Shown here: piece by piece, positions 16,357-26,442 of the stretch
How positions within the stretch are numbered: position 1 is the stretch's first letter
How the letters are laid out: each line of letters begins with the position of its first letter
Assembly (NCBI GenBank): GCA_903871545.1
Contig: CAIQHG010000004.1
Location: 1 to 54,765 of the forward strand
Source: an uncultured Burkholderiales bacterium
GTDB taxonomy: Bacteria; Pseudomonadota; Gammaproteobacteria; Burkholderiales; Burkholderiaceae_C
Direction of reading: 5' to 3'
DNA length: 54,765 nt
Position numbers and translations under genes: made by a program
The notes under the pieces: model-generated
Databases searched by the model: none
What the model was told of the DNA's origin: nothing
What the model saw: only the letters and a program-made list of their open reading frames with translations

Positions 16357-16857
16357 GCGGCGAGTCTAACCTGTAAATGTTTCACTTTGAAGTGCATGTA
16401 ATTCAATATTAAAACTATTACACCTTTGGTAATAATTTATTTTAAAGAAGACTAAAAAATGATGTTTTAATTGATCCTCAAATTAGCTCATGTTTTATTA
16501 CATATTTGTAATTGACGCCACCAGATTTTTATATCTTTCGAAAATTATTTTAGTATCACTTTTTTTAAAATCTAATAGCGATAAAAAAAACCAAACTAAA
16601 ATGTTATTTCTAACTTGTCGGTTTTCTTAAATAAAATTAACTTAAAACGCGGCATCAAATTTCCATTCGACCTCAGACCTAGCCATAATGAGTAATGCTC
16701 CCCTTTTGTTGAGGCGTTAAAAGTAGAGACTTTATATAGTCATTGCTATTTGCTGCTTCTCACAGTCGTTGCTAAAAATCTTAGGGATATTGAATCTAAA
16801 ACAACCTCATTTGACGTAAGAGTTAGTTTACATTTAATGAATTATGATGCGTATCCC

Positions 16858-16905
16858 TACCGGCTCCATTACGGTCTCTGGCACCCAGTATCCATTCGCC
16901 TTCCA
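16858..16905 (+). pseudogene. Decayed tRNA-Leu 3' end (attachment-site-like repeat)
   Basis: Aligns without gaps to 14685-14732 with 40 of 48 positions identical: the T arm, acceptor 3' strand and about 19 bp beyond the CCA (ending CGCCTTCCA in both). Looser similarity runs on to about 16975 versus 14812 (for example the GCGTT and TAGC words). The 5' half of the tRNA is absent. It is therefore a partial tRNA copy, not a functional gene. Confidence 0.8.
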
Positions 16906-17069
16906 AGGGTTTTTACCTTTGGGAGGGAGTTTCATGGTTATAGCGTTTTACAGTCGTTGCGCATTTAATCTAGCGATACTATTGATTTGTCAAGTTTGCA
17001 GTGCTTAGCTTTTTAAGCAAAATAAAGTAACTCTAGGGTATTTACTAAAAAAAGTCCCTTAAATAATTC

Positions 17070-18197
17070 TCACTCCACACTTACGTTAACACTATAGCCG
17101 TGGGTTTTTAATAGTGCATGTTGTTTTGCTTGTGCGAGGTCAACCAAAACCATTTCTTTGCACATCTCTTGGACCGTAATCTCTGGCACCCAGCCCAATT
17201 TTTGTTTGGCCTTGGAGGGGTCACCGAGTAAAGTTTCCACCTCCGTAGGTCTGAAATAGCTTGGGTCGACTCTGACTATTACGTCTCCCGCCTTTAGGGC
17301 GGGACAATTATCCCCATTTACTGCCATAACAACCGCGTGCTCGTCCACACCGATTCCCCTAAATTGCAACTCTATGCCCAGCTCCTCAGCTGTCCACAAA
17401 ATGAACTGGCGAACGCTGAACTGAACACCAGTTGCAATAACGAAATCCTCGGGGTGGTCTTGTTGGAGCATCATCCACTGCATACGAACGTAATCTTTTG
17501 CGTGACCCCAGTCCCTCAGTGCGTCCATATTACCCATGTACAAACAGCTCTCTAAACCGTAGCCAATATTGGATAAACCCCGAGTGATTTTGCGGGTCAC
17601 AAAGGTCTCACCACGGCGGGGACTCTCATGGTTAAACAAAATCCCGTTACACGCATAAATGCCGTAAGCCTCTCTGTAATTAACTGTAATCCAATAAGCG
17701 TACATCTTTGCAACGGCATAGGGACTGCGCGGGTAAAAAGGAGTGGTCTCCTTTTGCGGTGTCTCTTGAACCAATCCGTAAAGCTCGCTCGTACTGGCCT
17801 GATAAAAACGTGTCTTTTTCTCAAGCCCCAATATCCTAATGGCCTCCAAAATCCTAAGTGTGCCCATCGCATCCACATCTGCTGTGTACTCAGGACTCTC
17901 AAAGCTGACAGCCACATGACTTTGCGCGCCCAAGTTGTAAATTTCATCGGGCTGCGTCTCTTGAACGATTCGAACTAAATTACTTGTGTCCGTAAGGTCT
18001 CCGTAGTGCAACTTAAAGTTAAGTTTATCGGTGTGCTGATCTTGGTAGATATGGTCTACACGCTGGGTGTTAAAGAGACTTGCGCGGCGTTTAATGCCGT
18101 GAACGATATAGCCCTTTTCCAACAAGAATTCAGCTAAATAAGAACCATCTTGACCCGTTACGCCCGTTATAAGAGCTACTTTTTGTTGATTAGCCAA
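17070..18197 (-). CDS. gmd: GDP-mannose 4,6-dehydratase
   Basis: Converts GDP-mannose to GDP-4-keto-6-deoxymannose, first step to GDP-L-fucose, in the cytosol. The NAD(P)-binding motif [16 protein letters not shown] starts at residue 9; the catalytic triad region includes STSELYG and [15 protein letters not shown] (YxxxK); [16 protein letters not shown] is a Gmd signature. Length 375 is typical. It is the last gene of the manC-fcl-gmd group, with 56 bp between fcl and gmd. Its product feeds fcl, whose gene lies immediately upstream. The decayed tRNA-Leu copy is 165 bp beyond its stop. No oddities. Confidence 0.96.
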   Translation of the reverse strand: MANQQKVALITGVTGQDGSYLAEFLLEKGYIVHGIKRRASLFNTQRVDHIYQDQHTDKLNFKLHYGDLTDTSNLVRIVQETQPDEIYNLGAQSHVAVSFESPEYTADVDAMGTLRILEAIRILGLEKKTRFYQASTSELYGLVQETPQKETTPFYPRSPYAVAKMYAYWITVNYREAYGIYACNGILFNHESPRRGETFVTRKITRGLSNIGYGLESCLYMGNMDALRDWGHAKDYVRMQWMMLQQDHPEDFVIATGVQFSVRQFILWTAEELGIELQFRGIGVDEHAVVMAVNGDNCPALKAGDVIVRVDPSYFRPTEVETLLGDPSKAKQKLGWVPEITVQEMCKEMVLVDLAQAKQHALLKTHGYSVNVSVE

Positions 18198-18253
18198 TTA
18201 ATTTACCTTTATGAATTTTATTAAACCGTTTTAAATTTTCCGATAAGTCCTAA

Positions 18254-19258
18254 TTAGTGCGCTACATTCCCCACAAAGTCGGCGTAAACAGCCTTTAAGC
18301 CTTCTTTTAATTCCACCTTAGCACTCCACCCAAGCGAGTTAAGTCTTGAGCTATCCATCAGTTTTCTGAGCGTCCCATCCGGCTTTGATGGGTCAAACTC
18401 AATACGACCCTCATAACCCACCACCTCTTTAATCAGCGACGCCAACTCCGCGATCGTGACGTCCTCGCCCTTTCCCACATTAATATGACTCAGCATCGGT
18501 TGGGTGTTGCGGGAGTAAGTATCGAAATCCAATTCCATGACATGAATACTTGCTCTGGCCATATCATCAACAAATAGGAACTCCCTTCTTGGCTTACCCG
18601 ATCCCCAAATTTGAATGCTGGGTGCACGGTTGATTTTGGACTCATGAAAACGCCTGATCAAGGCTGGAATCACGTGGCTATTTTCAGGATGATAATTGTC
18701 CCCATAGCCGTATAAGTTAGTAGGCATTACGCTCCTGTAGTCGATACCGTGTGAGGCTCCGTATTGCCTGTTGTAACTCTCGCATAACTTAATTCCCGCA
18801 ATCTTTGCAACCGCATACGGCTCATTGGTTTGCTCTAAAATGCCAGTTAGAAGTGAGTCCTCACGCATCGGTTGAGGCACCATCTTTGGATAAATGCAAC
18901 TCGAGCCAAGGAAAAGAAGCTTTTTCACGCCTACATTAAAAGCCTCGTGTATGACATTGGCCTGCACCATCAGATTTTGGTAAATGAACTCTGCCGGGTA
19001 TGTGTTGTTGGCATGTATTCCTCCCACCTTTGCAGCGGCTAGGTAAACCTGCTCGGGGCGCTCAGTTTTAAAGAATTCGCGAACTGCGCTTTGATCGGTT
19101 AAATCAAGCTCTGCGTGGGTGCGCACAATAATTTCTACGTTCTCTCTGGGACTAAGACTGCGCACAATTGCTGATCCCACCATGCCGCGGTGGCCTGCTA
19201 CATATATTTTGCAACTGCGTTTTGGTGAACTAGCTGAGTTTTCTGTTAGATCAGACAT
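18254..19258 (-). CDS. fcl: GDP-L-fucose synthase
   Basis: Epimerises and reduces the Gmd product to GDP-L-fucose (NADPH-dependent SDR, also called WcaG). The nucleotide motif [12 protein letters not shown] lies near residue 22; catalytic residues are in [10 protein letters not shown] (Ser) and [16 protein letters not shown] (Tyr, Lys); [26 protein letters not shown] is diagnostic. The start ATG at 19258 adds a short polar leader ([15 protein letters not shown]) compared with E. coli. It lies 89 bp after manC. GDP-fucose points to a fucose- or colitose-like sugar in the surface polysaccharide made by the divergent genes. Confidence 0.96.
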   Translation of the reverse strand: MSDLTENSASSPKRSCKIYVAGHRGMVGSAIVRSLSPRENVEIIVRTHAELDLTDQSAVREFFKTERPEQVYLAAAKVGGIHANNTYPAEFIYQNLMVQANVIHEAFNVGVKKLLFLGSSCIYPKMVPQPMREDSLLTGILEQTNEPYAVAKIAGIKLCESYNRQYGASHGIDYRSVMPTNLYGYGDNYHPENSHVIPALIRRFHESKINRAPSIQIWGSGKPRREFLFVDDMARASIHVMELDFDTYSRNTQPMLSHINVGKGEDVTIAELASLIKEVVGYEGRIEFDPSKPDGTLRKLMDSSRLNSLGWSAKVELKEGLKAVYADFVGNVAH

Positions 19259-19347
19259 GATTCAATTTTTTACTAAGATTTCTGCAACTTTCGGCATTGG
19301 TTTGAAGATCGATCTAAGAGTGCACCCAGGCAGGGCCTGAATATGAT

Positions 19348-20787
19348 CTATAGAGTGCGTCCGTAATTGTCCTCAAGCCTAACAATATCATCCTCGCCCA
19401 GATAAGAGCCCGACTGGACCTCAATAATCTCAAGCTCAATCGAACCTGGGTTTTCTAGGCGGTGCACCTCACCAATCGGTATGTAGGTCGACTGATTTTC
19501 GGTCAACAAAAACACTTTCTCTCCGCAAGTGATGCGACCAGTCCCTTTAACAACAATCCAGTGCTCTGCGCGGTGGTGGTGTTTTTGCAATGACAGCGAG
19601 GCGCCTGGTTTCACACCAATCCTTTTCACTTGGAAGCGAGCACCCTGGTCAACGCTGTCGTACCAACCCCAAGGCCTAGCAACTCTTCTATGTTGAGTTG
19701 CTTGCTCAACTCCTTCTCGAGCAAGCAAAGAAACGATGTCTTTAACCTGCTCAGCGTTCGCTGAGTTAGCAACCAAGAGCGCGTCAGGCGTATCAATGAT
19801 CAATAAATTATCCACACCAAGAGCGACAACTGGGCGCGCGCTTGCGTGAATGTAAGTGTTGGCCGAGTCCTGAATATATCCGGGGCCAACAATGCGGTTT
19901 CCATTCCCGTCGGGAGAAGTTAGATCGGCCACAGCGTTCCAACTGCCCACATCACTCCACTGCCCACTGAAAGGGACCACAACTACGTTTGGATCTTTCT
20001 CCATCACAGCGTAGTCGATGCTCTGAGATCTGCATTCTGAGAAAGAGCTTTTCTCCGGCCTAATAAATTCACCGTCTACTTGCGCTTGAGCCATCGCATG
20101 TTCACAGGACTGAAGGATGTCGGGCGCATATTGCTTTAAAGCGTGAAGAAGTGTGTCTGCTTTTATCAAAAAGATACCTGCGTTCCACAGCACGTGGCCG
20201 CCTAAAATCAAAGCTTCAGCCTTAGCCGCATCAGGTTTCTCAATGAACCGCTTGACAGCTTTAGGGCCTTCATCCGCAGAATCCGCTTTAACTAAGCTCT
20301 CAATGTAGCCATATGCGGTGCTGGGGAATGACGGATTGACACCAAAAGTCACAATCGAGCCGGAATTTGCAGCCTGTGCGCCAGAATGCACCATTTTATG
20401 AAATAACTGGACATCACTGATGTGGTGATCAGCTGGGCAAAATAACAACAAATCTTCTTTTTCGCAACTTAAGGCAGCAAGCGCCATTGCAGGAGCAGTG
20501 TTTTTTGCAACTGGCTCAAGGATGATACTTGTTGGAACGCCTACCTGATGAGACGCGGATTGAACAAAAAATCGATGATCCTCAGCGGCAACACAAATAA
20601 CTTTAGAAGGATTCGATAACGGCTTTATGGTGTTCTTTGGCTCAAGCAATCCCTGAAGCCTTATTAAAGTGTGCTCTAGCAGGCTTTTGTTATCGATTAG
20701 GGGTACAAACTGCTTGGGCAGGGACTTTCTGCTAAGAGGCCACAACCGGGTTCCTGAACCGCCGCAAAGAATAACGGGAATTAACAT
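19348..20787 (-). CDS. manC: Mannose-1-phosphate guanylyltransferase / mannose-6-phosphate isomerase
   Basis: Supplies GDP-mannose from mannose-1-phosphate; bifunctional type II PMI-GMP. The pyrophosphorylase signature CGGSGTRLWPLSRKSLPKQF is at residues 8-27, FIEKPD near 180 and the isomerase cupin at the C terminus (RPWGWYDSVDQGARFQVKRIGVKPGASLSLQKHHHRAEHWIVV). Length 479 is normal. It is the first gene of manC-fcl-gmd and starts 324 bp from the divergent exporter gene. ATG 20787 follows immediately the AT-rich regulatory spacer. GDP-mannose also feeds possible mannose units in the polymer. Confidence 0.96.
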   Translation of the reverse strand: MLIPVILCGGSGTRLWPLSRKSLPKQFVPLIDNKSLLEHTLIRLQGLLEPKNTIKPLSNPSKVICVAAEDHRFFVQSASHQVGVPTSIILEPVAKNTAPAMALAALSCEKEDLLLFCPADHHISDVQLFHKMVHSGAQAANSGSIVTFGVNPSFPSTAYGYIESLVKADSADEGPKAVKRFIEKPDAAKAEALILGGHVLWNAGIFLIKADTLLHALKQYAPDILQSCEHAMAQAQVDGEFIRPEKSSFSECRSQSIDYAVMEKDPNVVVVPFSGQWSDVGSWNAVADLTSPDGNGNRIVGPGYIQDSANTYIHASARPVVALGVDNLLIIDTPDALLVANSANAEQVKDIVSLLAREGVEQATQHRRVARPWGWYDSVDQGARFQVKRIGVKPGASLSLQKHHHRAEHWIVVKGTGRITCGEKVFLLTENQSTYIPIGEVHRLENPGSIELEIIEVQSGSYLGEDDIVRLEDNYGRTL

Positions 20788-21111
20788 TATTTAGTATTAC
20801 TTAATTTTATAAATATCTTGGCAATTATAAAACTAGTTAGTCTAAATTGGGGTGTTCATAAAAGTATTGGGCCGTTTTAATAACAAACTTAGCTGAGAAT
20901 TAGCAAACTCAAGCCCAATAAAGCCATTCGCTGTAACTTATCAAGCGATTTAAAATACGAATTTAAGTCATCTGACGCTCATTAAAGTACTGGTGCTGGT
21001 TGACATAGAATACCTTGTTAAACAAAACCAACTATAAGTTGCACAATTTTTGTGCCCAATTAGTCAGGCCTCCAATTAACTTGTTTATCTCTTAAATTTA
21101 ACTGTATCAAA
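20788..21111. promoter_or_regulatory. Divergent control region of polysaccharide locus
   Basis: This 324-bp spacer must hold the promoters of manC and the exporter gene. It contains an 8-bp perfect inverted repeat, TATTGGGC (20865-20872) with GCCCAATA (20913-20920), and a hairpin GCACAA-TTT-TTGTGC (21041-21055) about 56 bases before the exporter ATG, placed to lie in its leader mRNA. I found no JUMPstart/ops element here. Confidence 0.5.
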
Positions 21112-23742
21112 ATGCATATTTCGCTAAACAACTTGCTCAAAAATTTCAACACAAGATTGTTGGTCTCGAGCACAAGTGCGATTGGCCTTTGCCTCGTTGC
21201 TCTAACTTCTTGGTCACAAATCCCTGGTTTATCACCGATGGCTGCACAACAAAACGCGCTTGGGCTTGGAGGGGGTGCAGGAGCAGGAGCAGGTGGGGGT
21301 GGCATGGGCCAAGGACAAGACTTCAACACCCCTCAGGGGAACGGCGCGAATGCGGGAGGAAATCCTAATAACTTGGCTCCACTCAATTACGCAGACCCGT
21401 TGCCAAGAATTCTTCCCGGTCCTGCTCAAAACTTGTCCTTACCGCCTTTGAAGACCAACGACTTTCAGAAATTTATTTTAGAAACATCTGGATATAGGCT
21501 ACCAATTTTTGGTCAAGAGTTTTTTGAAAACCTGCAGTTTACTCAAATACAAAGAAATGCTGCCACGTTATCAACACAGTTGAACTCAAATATTTTTGCC
21601 CCGCTCGAGAACTCTCCCGTCAACGATAACTACACGGTTGGCCCTGGCGACCAAGTCGTAGTGCGGGTTTGGGGCTCTATCAATGAAGATGCAAAATTAA
21701 TCATTGACCGCAACGGCTTTATATCTATCCCGCGTGTGGGCACGGTGAATGTAGCAGGTGTAAAGGCATCACAATTAGAGGGCATTATTAAAAATGCTTT
21801 CTTCAAATACTACAAAAATTTTGAGTTAAGCGTAACTCTGGGTCAGCTTAGAACCATAACAGTTTACGTGGTTGGCCAAGCCCGACGCCCAGGTAGTTAT
21901 TCCCTTAGCTCTTTGTCCACACTATCAAGCGCTCTATTTGCAACGGGTGGGGTTAACGCAACCGGCTCGATGCGCCGTATTCAACTCAAACGCGATGGCA
22001 AAGTCATTTCTGAATTCGATTTGTATGATTTCCTAACACAAGGCAATAAGACAAACGATTTGAAGCTTATTGATGGTGATGTGCTCTTCATTCCAGCCGC
22101 TTACGGGTACGCGGCGTTAGTCGGGAAAGTCAACAACTCTGCAATTTTTGAATTGAAGAATGAAGGTGAAACAATCGAAAAACTACTCAGCATTGCGGGG
22201 GGAATCCCCGTCACTGCCGATCAAAAACGTGGGACATTGGAGAGAGTTAATCCAAAAGAAAAACAGCCTCGTGAAGTGATCAATTTCTCCATAGATCCAA
22301 AAGGCCTCTCAACGCCCCTGAAAAACGGAGATTTGCTAACAGTTCTGAGTATTTCCCCCGAACTTTCAAATTCCATTACTCTGCGAGGAGCCGTTTCACA
22401 GCCCATTCGCTTGGCGTGGAGTAAAGGAATGAGGATCAGAGACCTCATCCCTAACAAAGAGAGCCTCATCTCAAGAGACTCGATCAGAAGACAAAACGAA
22501 ACTTTATTCGACGTTAATCAGTTAGAGCGCACTCAACTTGACCGACAACAGCTACCCGTCGATTTAAGACCTCAAAACAACACGGATTTTTTCAATAATC
22601 CCAATAATTCTAATAATTCTAACAACCTTGGTATGGTCGGGCTAGGTGCATTGGGTGCTTCAAATGGACTTAATTCGAGTGATTCTTTCGTCAAAAAACC
22701 TTTTACTGGTGCGATCAAAGACATTGCGCTTGACACGCTAAGTAGCAGGATCGGGGATCTTTATGATGAGATAAATTTGGACTACGCAGTGATTGAGCGG
22801 TTGACTCCCCAAGAACTGAAAGTGACTCTCATTCCCTTTAATTTAGGCAGGGTGCTTGCGGATGAAAAGGATCCGGATAACCAACTTCTTCAGCCGGGAG
22901 ATATTGTTACTGTTTTTTCAGCGCAAGACATCCGGGTTCCGTTATCTAAACGCAGAATTATGGTCAGGATTGAGGGCGAAGTGGCAAAGCCAGGCGTTTA
23001 CCAAGCAACCCCTGGGGAGACTCTCTCAACCGTTATTCAACGTGCTGGGGGACTCACCCATGATGCTTATCTTTTCGGGAGCAACTTTACTCGCGAGGCC
23101 ATCAAACTATCTCAACAAGAAAACTTAGACCGTTTGGTCAAGCGTCTTGACGCTGAGTACTCCTCCTCACTGACTAAAGCGATTCAAAGTGTTGGCGCAA
23201 GCTCAGACATTGCTGCAACTCAGTCTAGAGTTCTTGCCTCACAAACTGCGGCTAGACAAGCCATAGACCGCTTAAAAACCTTAAAACCTGAGGGAAGGAT
23301 TGCGCTTGGACTTAATCCTGAGCTTTATAACCATGTTGAGAAACTACCCGAACTTCACCTTGAGAACGGGGACAGGCTCTTGATCCCTGCCAGACCTGAT
23401 TTTGTGTATGTCTTTGGATCCATTAACAGTGAATCTGCTTTGATCTACCGACCTAATTTAACTGTTGCTGATTATCTAAAGCTGTCGGGTGTGACGGCTG
23501 GTGCTGACCGAGAAAATGTGATTTTGGCCCGGGCGGACGGCACGGCGATCACCAACGGCAGCTCATTTTGGGACACCTCGGTGAAAAACATTAAAGTTTT
23601 GCCTGGAGATACCATTTTGATGCCAGAGAAATTAGACCAAGAAAGTGCATGGAGCTCAGTGATCAGGAGCACAAAAGATATAAGTCAAATCTTTTATCAA
23701 ATGGGCCTGGGTGTAGCGGCGATCAAAATACTTAAACAATAA
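21112..23742 (+). CDS. SLBB-domain polysaccharide export protein
   Basis: Predicted outer-membrane/periplasmic exporter of the Wza (OPX) class. An N-terminal hydrophobic signal (to about SWSQ) is followed by a Gly/Ala-rich low-complexity stretch (LGGGAGAGAGGGGMGQGQ). The Poly_export domain begins near NDNYTVGPGDQVVVRVWGSI, and several SLBB-like modules follow (VYVVGQARRPGSYSL, RIEGEVAKPGVYQATPGE, VYVFGSINSESALIY). No lipobox is obvious, unlike E. coli Wza, and at 876 residues it is over twice Wza's length, as in some Burkholderiales and Capsular type OPX proteins. A FFNNPNNSNNSNN repeat (about residues 497-509) lies between modules. It heads the plus-strand operon; wzz follows after 23 bp. 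Confidence 0.88.
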   Translation: MHISLNNLLKNFNTRLLVSSTSAIGLCLVALTSWSQIPGLSPMAAQQNALGLGGGAGAGAGGGGMGQGQDFNTPQGNGANAGGNPNNLAPLNYADPLPRILPGPAQNLSLPPLKTNDFQKFILETSGYRLPIFGQEFFENLQFTQIQRNAATLSTQLNSNIFAPLENSPVNDNYTVGPGDQVVVRVWGSINEDAKLIIDRNGFISIPRVGTVNVAGVKASQLEGIIKNAFFKYYKNFELSVTLGQLRTITVYVVGQARRPGSYSLSSLSTLSSALFATGGVNATGSMRRIQLKRDGKVISEFDLYDFLTQGNKTNDLKLIDGDVLFIPAAYGYAALVGKVNNSAIFELKNEGETIEKLLSIAGGIPVTADQKRGTLERVNPKEKQPREVINFSIDPKGLSTPLKNGDLLTVLSISPELSNSITLRGAVSQPIRLAWSKGMRIRDLIPNKESLISRDSIRRQNETLFDVNQLERTQLDRQQLPVDLRPQNNTDFFNNPNNSNNSNNLGMVGLGALGASNGLNSSDSFVKKPFTGAIKDIALDTLSSRIGDLYDEINLDYAVIERLTPQELKVTLIPFNLGRVLADEKDPDNQLLQPGDIVTVFSAQDIRVPLSKRRIMVRIEGEVAKPGVYQATPGETLSTVIQRAGGLTHDAYLFGSNFTREAIKLSQQENLDRLVKRLDAEYSSSLTKAIQSVGASSDIAATQSRVLASQTAARQAIDRLKTLKPEGRIALGLNPELYNHVEKLPELHLENGDRLLIPARPDFVYVFGSINSESALIYRPNLTVADYLKLSGVTAGADRENVILARADGTAITNGSSFWDTSVKNIKVLPGDTILMPEKLDQESAWSSVIRSTKDISQIFYQMGLGVAAIKILKQ

Positions 23743-23765
23743 TAGTTCAATTCCTGAAAGCGCAC

Positions 23766-24962
23766 ATGTCTGAATCTACTTTACCCAGCACTGAAAATAC
23801 AGATGACGAAATCAGTCTTATAGAACTGGCGATTGCGCTAGGTGAGGAGAAGAAAACTTTGTTTCTAATCCCCCTCCTCACCACGTTAGTTGCTGTAGTT
23901 GTTAGCTTACTCATGACTCCCGTTTTTACAGCTAAAACCTTGATGATGCCCCCCCAGCAACAGCAAAGCAGTGCAGCTTCCGCCCTCGCGAGCTTGGGGG
24001 CACTTGCGGGCATGGCGGGCGGCTTGGCGGGTGTTAAAAGTCCAGATGAGATGTACATCGCATTCATGGAGTCCGAGACCTTGCAAAACGCGGTGATCAA
24101 AAAACTTGATCTCCAAACAAGGTACGAGGCCAAGACATTAGGGGACACCCGGGTCGCTTTAAAAGGGCTTGTTAAAATTGCCTCAGACAAAAAGTCGGGT
24201 CTTATTTCCATTGAAGCCAGTGATAAAGAACCGGTTTTTGCAGCCAAACTTGCCAACCTTTATGTAGAAGAGTTGCACGATTTATTGGGCAAGTTGGCAG
24301 TAACTGATGCACAGCAACGCAGGCTCTTTTACGAGCAACAAATTAAAAAAACACAAACTGAGTTTTCACAAGCCGAAGCTGAATTTAACTCAGCCAACGA
24401 GCGATCCGGTATGCAACTGACATCCATCGTTGCAGAGTCTGGACTTCGAGAAAACGCTCAACTCAGAGGTCAAATTGCAGCAAGGGAAGTGCAACTTCAA
24501 GCGATGAGTCAGTTCGCTACAGCTCAAAATCCGGAGTCCCAAAGACTTAGCAGCGAACTGTTTGCCCTACGGGACCATTTGAGTAAACTCGAAGCCGGCA
24601 GCGGCGCTCGTAAAGCCCCCTACACCCCCTCACAGCAAGAGGCCGTGAAAGCGTATAGAAACATCAAAGTGCAAGAAGCGATGCTTGAGATATTGATCAA
24701 ACAGTATGAGCTTGCTCGAGTCGATGAAGCAAAGGAGGGGCCCCTTTTGCAGCAGGTAGACCCTGCAACCCCACCAGAGCGTAGATCTAAGCCTAAGCGC
24801 AGTTTGATTGTTTTAGTCTCCGCTTTGGGTGGACTTTTCCTGGGCGTATTGGCAGCCTTTATCAGGAGGTCTATCAAGAAAGCTTCGAGCGATCCAGAAT
24901 CATCTCAGCAACTGCGCAAACTTAAAGATGCATGGTCATGGAATAAGGCCAATTTAATTTAA
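23766..24962 (+). CDS. Wzz-type chain-length determinant
   Basis: Inner-membrane polysaccharide co-polymerase that sets chain length. First membrane segment near residues 36-56 (FLIPLLTTLVAVVVSLLMT), long periplasmic helical coil rich in Gln/Glu/Ala (about 170-330), then Pro-rich VDPATPPERRSKPKRS and the second segment LIVLVSALGGLFLGVLAAFI. The pattern is Wzz/PCP-1-like. No C-terminal tyrosine-kinase domain is present and no separate kinase or phosphatase gene is seen, so this is not the kinase-regulated PCP-2a type. An Ala/Gly-rich region SAASALASLGALAGMAGGLAG sits just after the first span. SD-like TGAAAG precedes ATG 23766. It is in one operon with the exporter and the transferase. Confidence 0.88.
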   Translation: MSESTLPSTENTDDEISLIELAIALGEEKKTLFLIPLLTTLVAVVVSLLMTPVFTAKTLMMPPQQQQSSAASALASLGALAGMAGGLAGVKSPDEMYIAFMESETLQNAVIKKLDLQTRYEAKTLGDTRVALKGLVKIASDKKSGLISIEASDKEPVFAAKLANLYVEELHDLLGKLAVTDAQQRRLFYEQQIKKTQTEFSQAEAEFNSANERSGMQLTSIVAESGLRENAQLRGQIAAREVQLQAMSQFATAQNPESQRLSSELFALRDHLSKLEAGSGARKAPYTPSQQEAVKAYRNIKVQEAMLEILIKQYELARVDEAKEGPLLQQVDPATPPERRSKPKRSLIVLVSALGGLFLGVLAAFIRRSIKKASSDPESSQQLRKLKDAWSWNKANLI

Positions 24963-24996
24963 ATCCACTTACAAGTACTCGTATATTTGGAAGACC

Positions 24997-26082
24997 ATGT
25001 CACTTCTAGGCTTCATAATTCCTTATCTGTCCGGCTTTTTAATAAGCGCGCTTTGCGTTGGCCTTTTAGCCTCCCCTATCCTTGCCAAGCTGGGCCTAGA
25101 TAAACAATCAGGCATACAAAAAGTCCATACCAAACCCACCTCCCGCTTGGGGGGGATTGGCATATTCCTTGGGCTGTGCTCTGGGATCTTTTTTATTAAG
25201 GACGATCTCCCTAACGACGCCATTTTGGGGGTATGTTTGCTCATAGGGTCGATCCCAGTTTTTGCAAGCGGATTGATTGAAGATTTAACTCACAAAGTTC
25301 ACCCGACAACTCGTCTTCTAATGGCGATTTTGTCGGCCTTGTTGATACTTTGGATTTTGCATGTGGGCGTTCATAGAACGGATATAGCCGTGTTTGACTT
25401 CCTCCTTCGGCTTCCTTTTTTTATGACCCTGCTTACCATATTGGTTGTATCTGGTTTTACAAACGCTATCAACATTATTGATGGTTTTCACGGGCTTGCC
25501 AGTGGCTGTGTCATGATCATGCTGATGTCACTTGCATTTATTAGCTACAACGTTCAGGACTGGACCGTCATGAGGCTGTCTTTACTGACGTTTTTTGTAA
25601 CATTGGGTTTTGGTGTTTGGAATTGGCCTTTTGGTAAAATATTCTTAGGTGATGCGGGGGCTTATCTAATTGGTTTTTGTGTAGTTGAGCTTGGACTTCT
25701 CATCCCCTACAGAAGTCCTGAAATCTCACCCATGGCGCCTGTATTGGTTGGAATTTATCCGTTGGTTGAGACCGTATTTAGCATGTACAGAAGAAAATTT
25801 GTGAGGACCCACCCCCTTAACCACCCCGACGCCCTGCATTTGCATACGATGCTTTACAGACGGCTGTTCGCTCCTAAGGGTGTGGATGTTTCTGCCAAAA
25901 CCAAAAACTTCTCAAACGCTAAAGTAAGTGTTGTATTTTGGGTTCTTACTGCATTGCCGTGCATATTGGCATGTCTATTTTCTCGTCAAACCACTGTTTT
26001 ATTGGTTTGCATGGCGTGCTTTGCTTTCCTCTACACCTGGATTTACCGTCGGTTGGTTTTCTTTAAAATTCAAAGTTGGTAA
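24997..26082 (+). CDS. WecA/MraY-type sugar-phosphate transferase
   Basis: Begins polysaccharide synthesis by attaching a sugar-1-phosphate to undecaprenyl phosphate (PNPT family, inner membrane). About ten membrane segments are visible. Motifs include HTKPTSRLGGIGIF near the N terminus, GLIEDLTHKVHPTTRL (the usual Asp-Asp pair appears as Glu-Asp), the NIIDGFHGLASG loop and FLGDAGAYLIGF. A short C-terminal HPLNHPDALHLHTMLYRR loop with several His matches the WecA HIHH-like motif. Length 361 fits. GGAAG lies 4-8 bases upstream of ATG 24997. It ends the exporter-wzz operon. Substrate is probably a UDP-HexNAc, but that cannot be read from sequence. Confidence 0.88.
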   Translation: MSLLGFIIPYLSGFLISALCVGLLASPILAKLGLDKQSGIQKVHTKPTSRLGGIGIFLGLCSGIFFIKDDLPNDAILGVCLLIGSIPVFASGLIEDLTHKVHPTTRLLMAILSALLILWILHVGVHRTDIAVFDFLLRLPFFMTLLTILVVSGFTNAINIIDGFHGLASGCVMIMLMSLAFISYNVQDWTVMRLSLLTFFVTLGFGVWNWPFGKIFLGDAGAYLIGFCVVELGLLIPYRSPEISPMAPVLVGIYPLVETVFSMYRRKFVRTHPLNHPDALHLHTMLYRRLFAPKGVDVSAKTKNFSNAKVSVVFWVLTALPCILACLFSRQTTVLLVCMACFAFLYTWIYRRLVFFKIQSW

Positions 26083-26442
26083 TGCAATCTCAAACACAAC
26101 CTTAAACATAAGCTCCAACATAAGCTTGACTCATAAGCTTAATTTTTAGAGTCGCAAACCTAAAGTTAGAAATTTTGAAATTCGGTGTATTTAAATTTTA
26201 AATGTCTATCAAGACAAATAATTTTTAATTATAAAGTATTAAATTAAAATATTTAAGCATTTTAAAGTATTTAAAATTATCGGGATGTTTTAAATTCTTA
26301 TCGCATGTACGTTATTTTGTTGTGAGTTTGACACATTTAATTTTGTCACCCAAGTTAAATATAAATTGTATAAATTTGGTCTAGAATACTTTCACATGAG
26401 CAAATGGCTCATCTAATTCATTCATAACATCGGGATTTCACC
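26083..26442. promoter_or_regulatory. AT-rich leader region before GfcA-like gene
   Basis: This 360-bp AT-rich stretch holds three CATAAGCT words spaced 12-13 bp apart (26107, 26119, 26132), a possible -35 TTGACA (26328) and a TATAAA (26369), without a well-spaced pair. No gene is seen. The length suggests that the GfcA-like gene has its own promoter rather than reading through from the transferase gene. Confidence 0.4.

Larger units (their letters stand above)
14733..16857. other. Islet between tRNA-Leu and its decayed 3' copy
   Basis: This 2.1-kb AT-rich stretch lies between the tRNA-Leu 3' end (14685-14732) and a 48-bp imperfect copy of it (16858-16905). It carries a receiver-only regulator and an alpha-carbonic anhydrase, both on minus, with loose spacing and much non-coding DNA. 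A direct repeat of a tRNA 3' end is the classic trace of site-specific integration, but no integrase is present. It could be what is left after deletion, or a tRNA-region duplication. Confidence 0.55.

Noticed and set aside
16750..16968. 72-residue plus-strand ORF in the islet
   Set aside because: It reads straight across the decayed tRNA-Leu copy, so it is a by-product of open AT-rich DNA.
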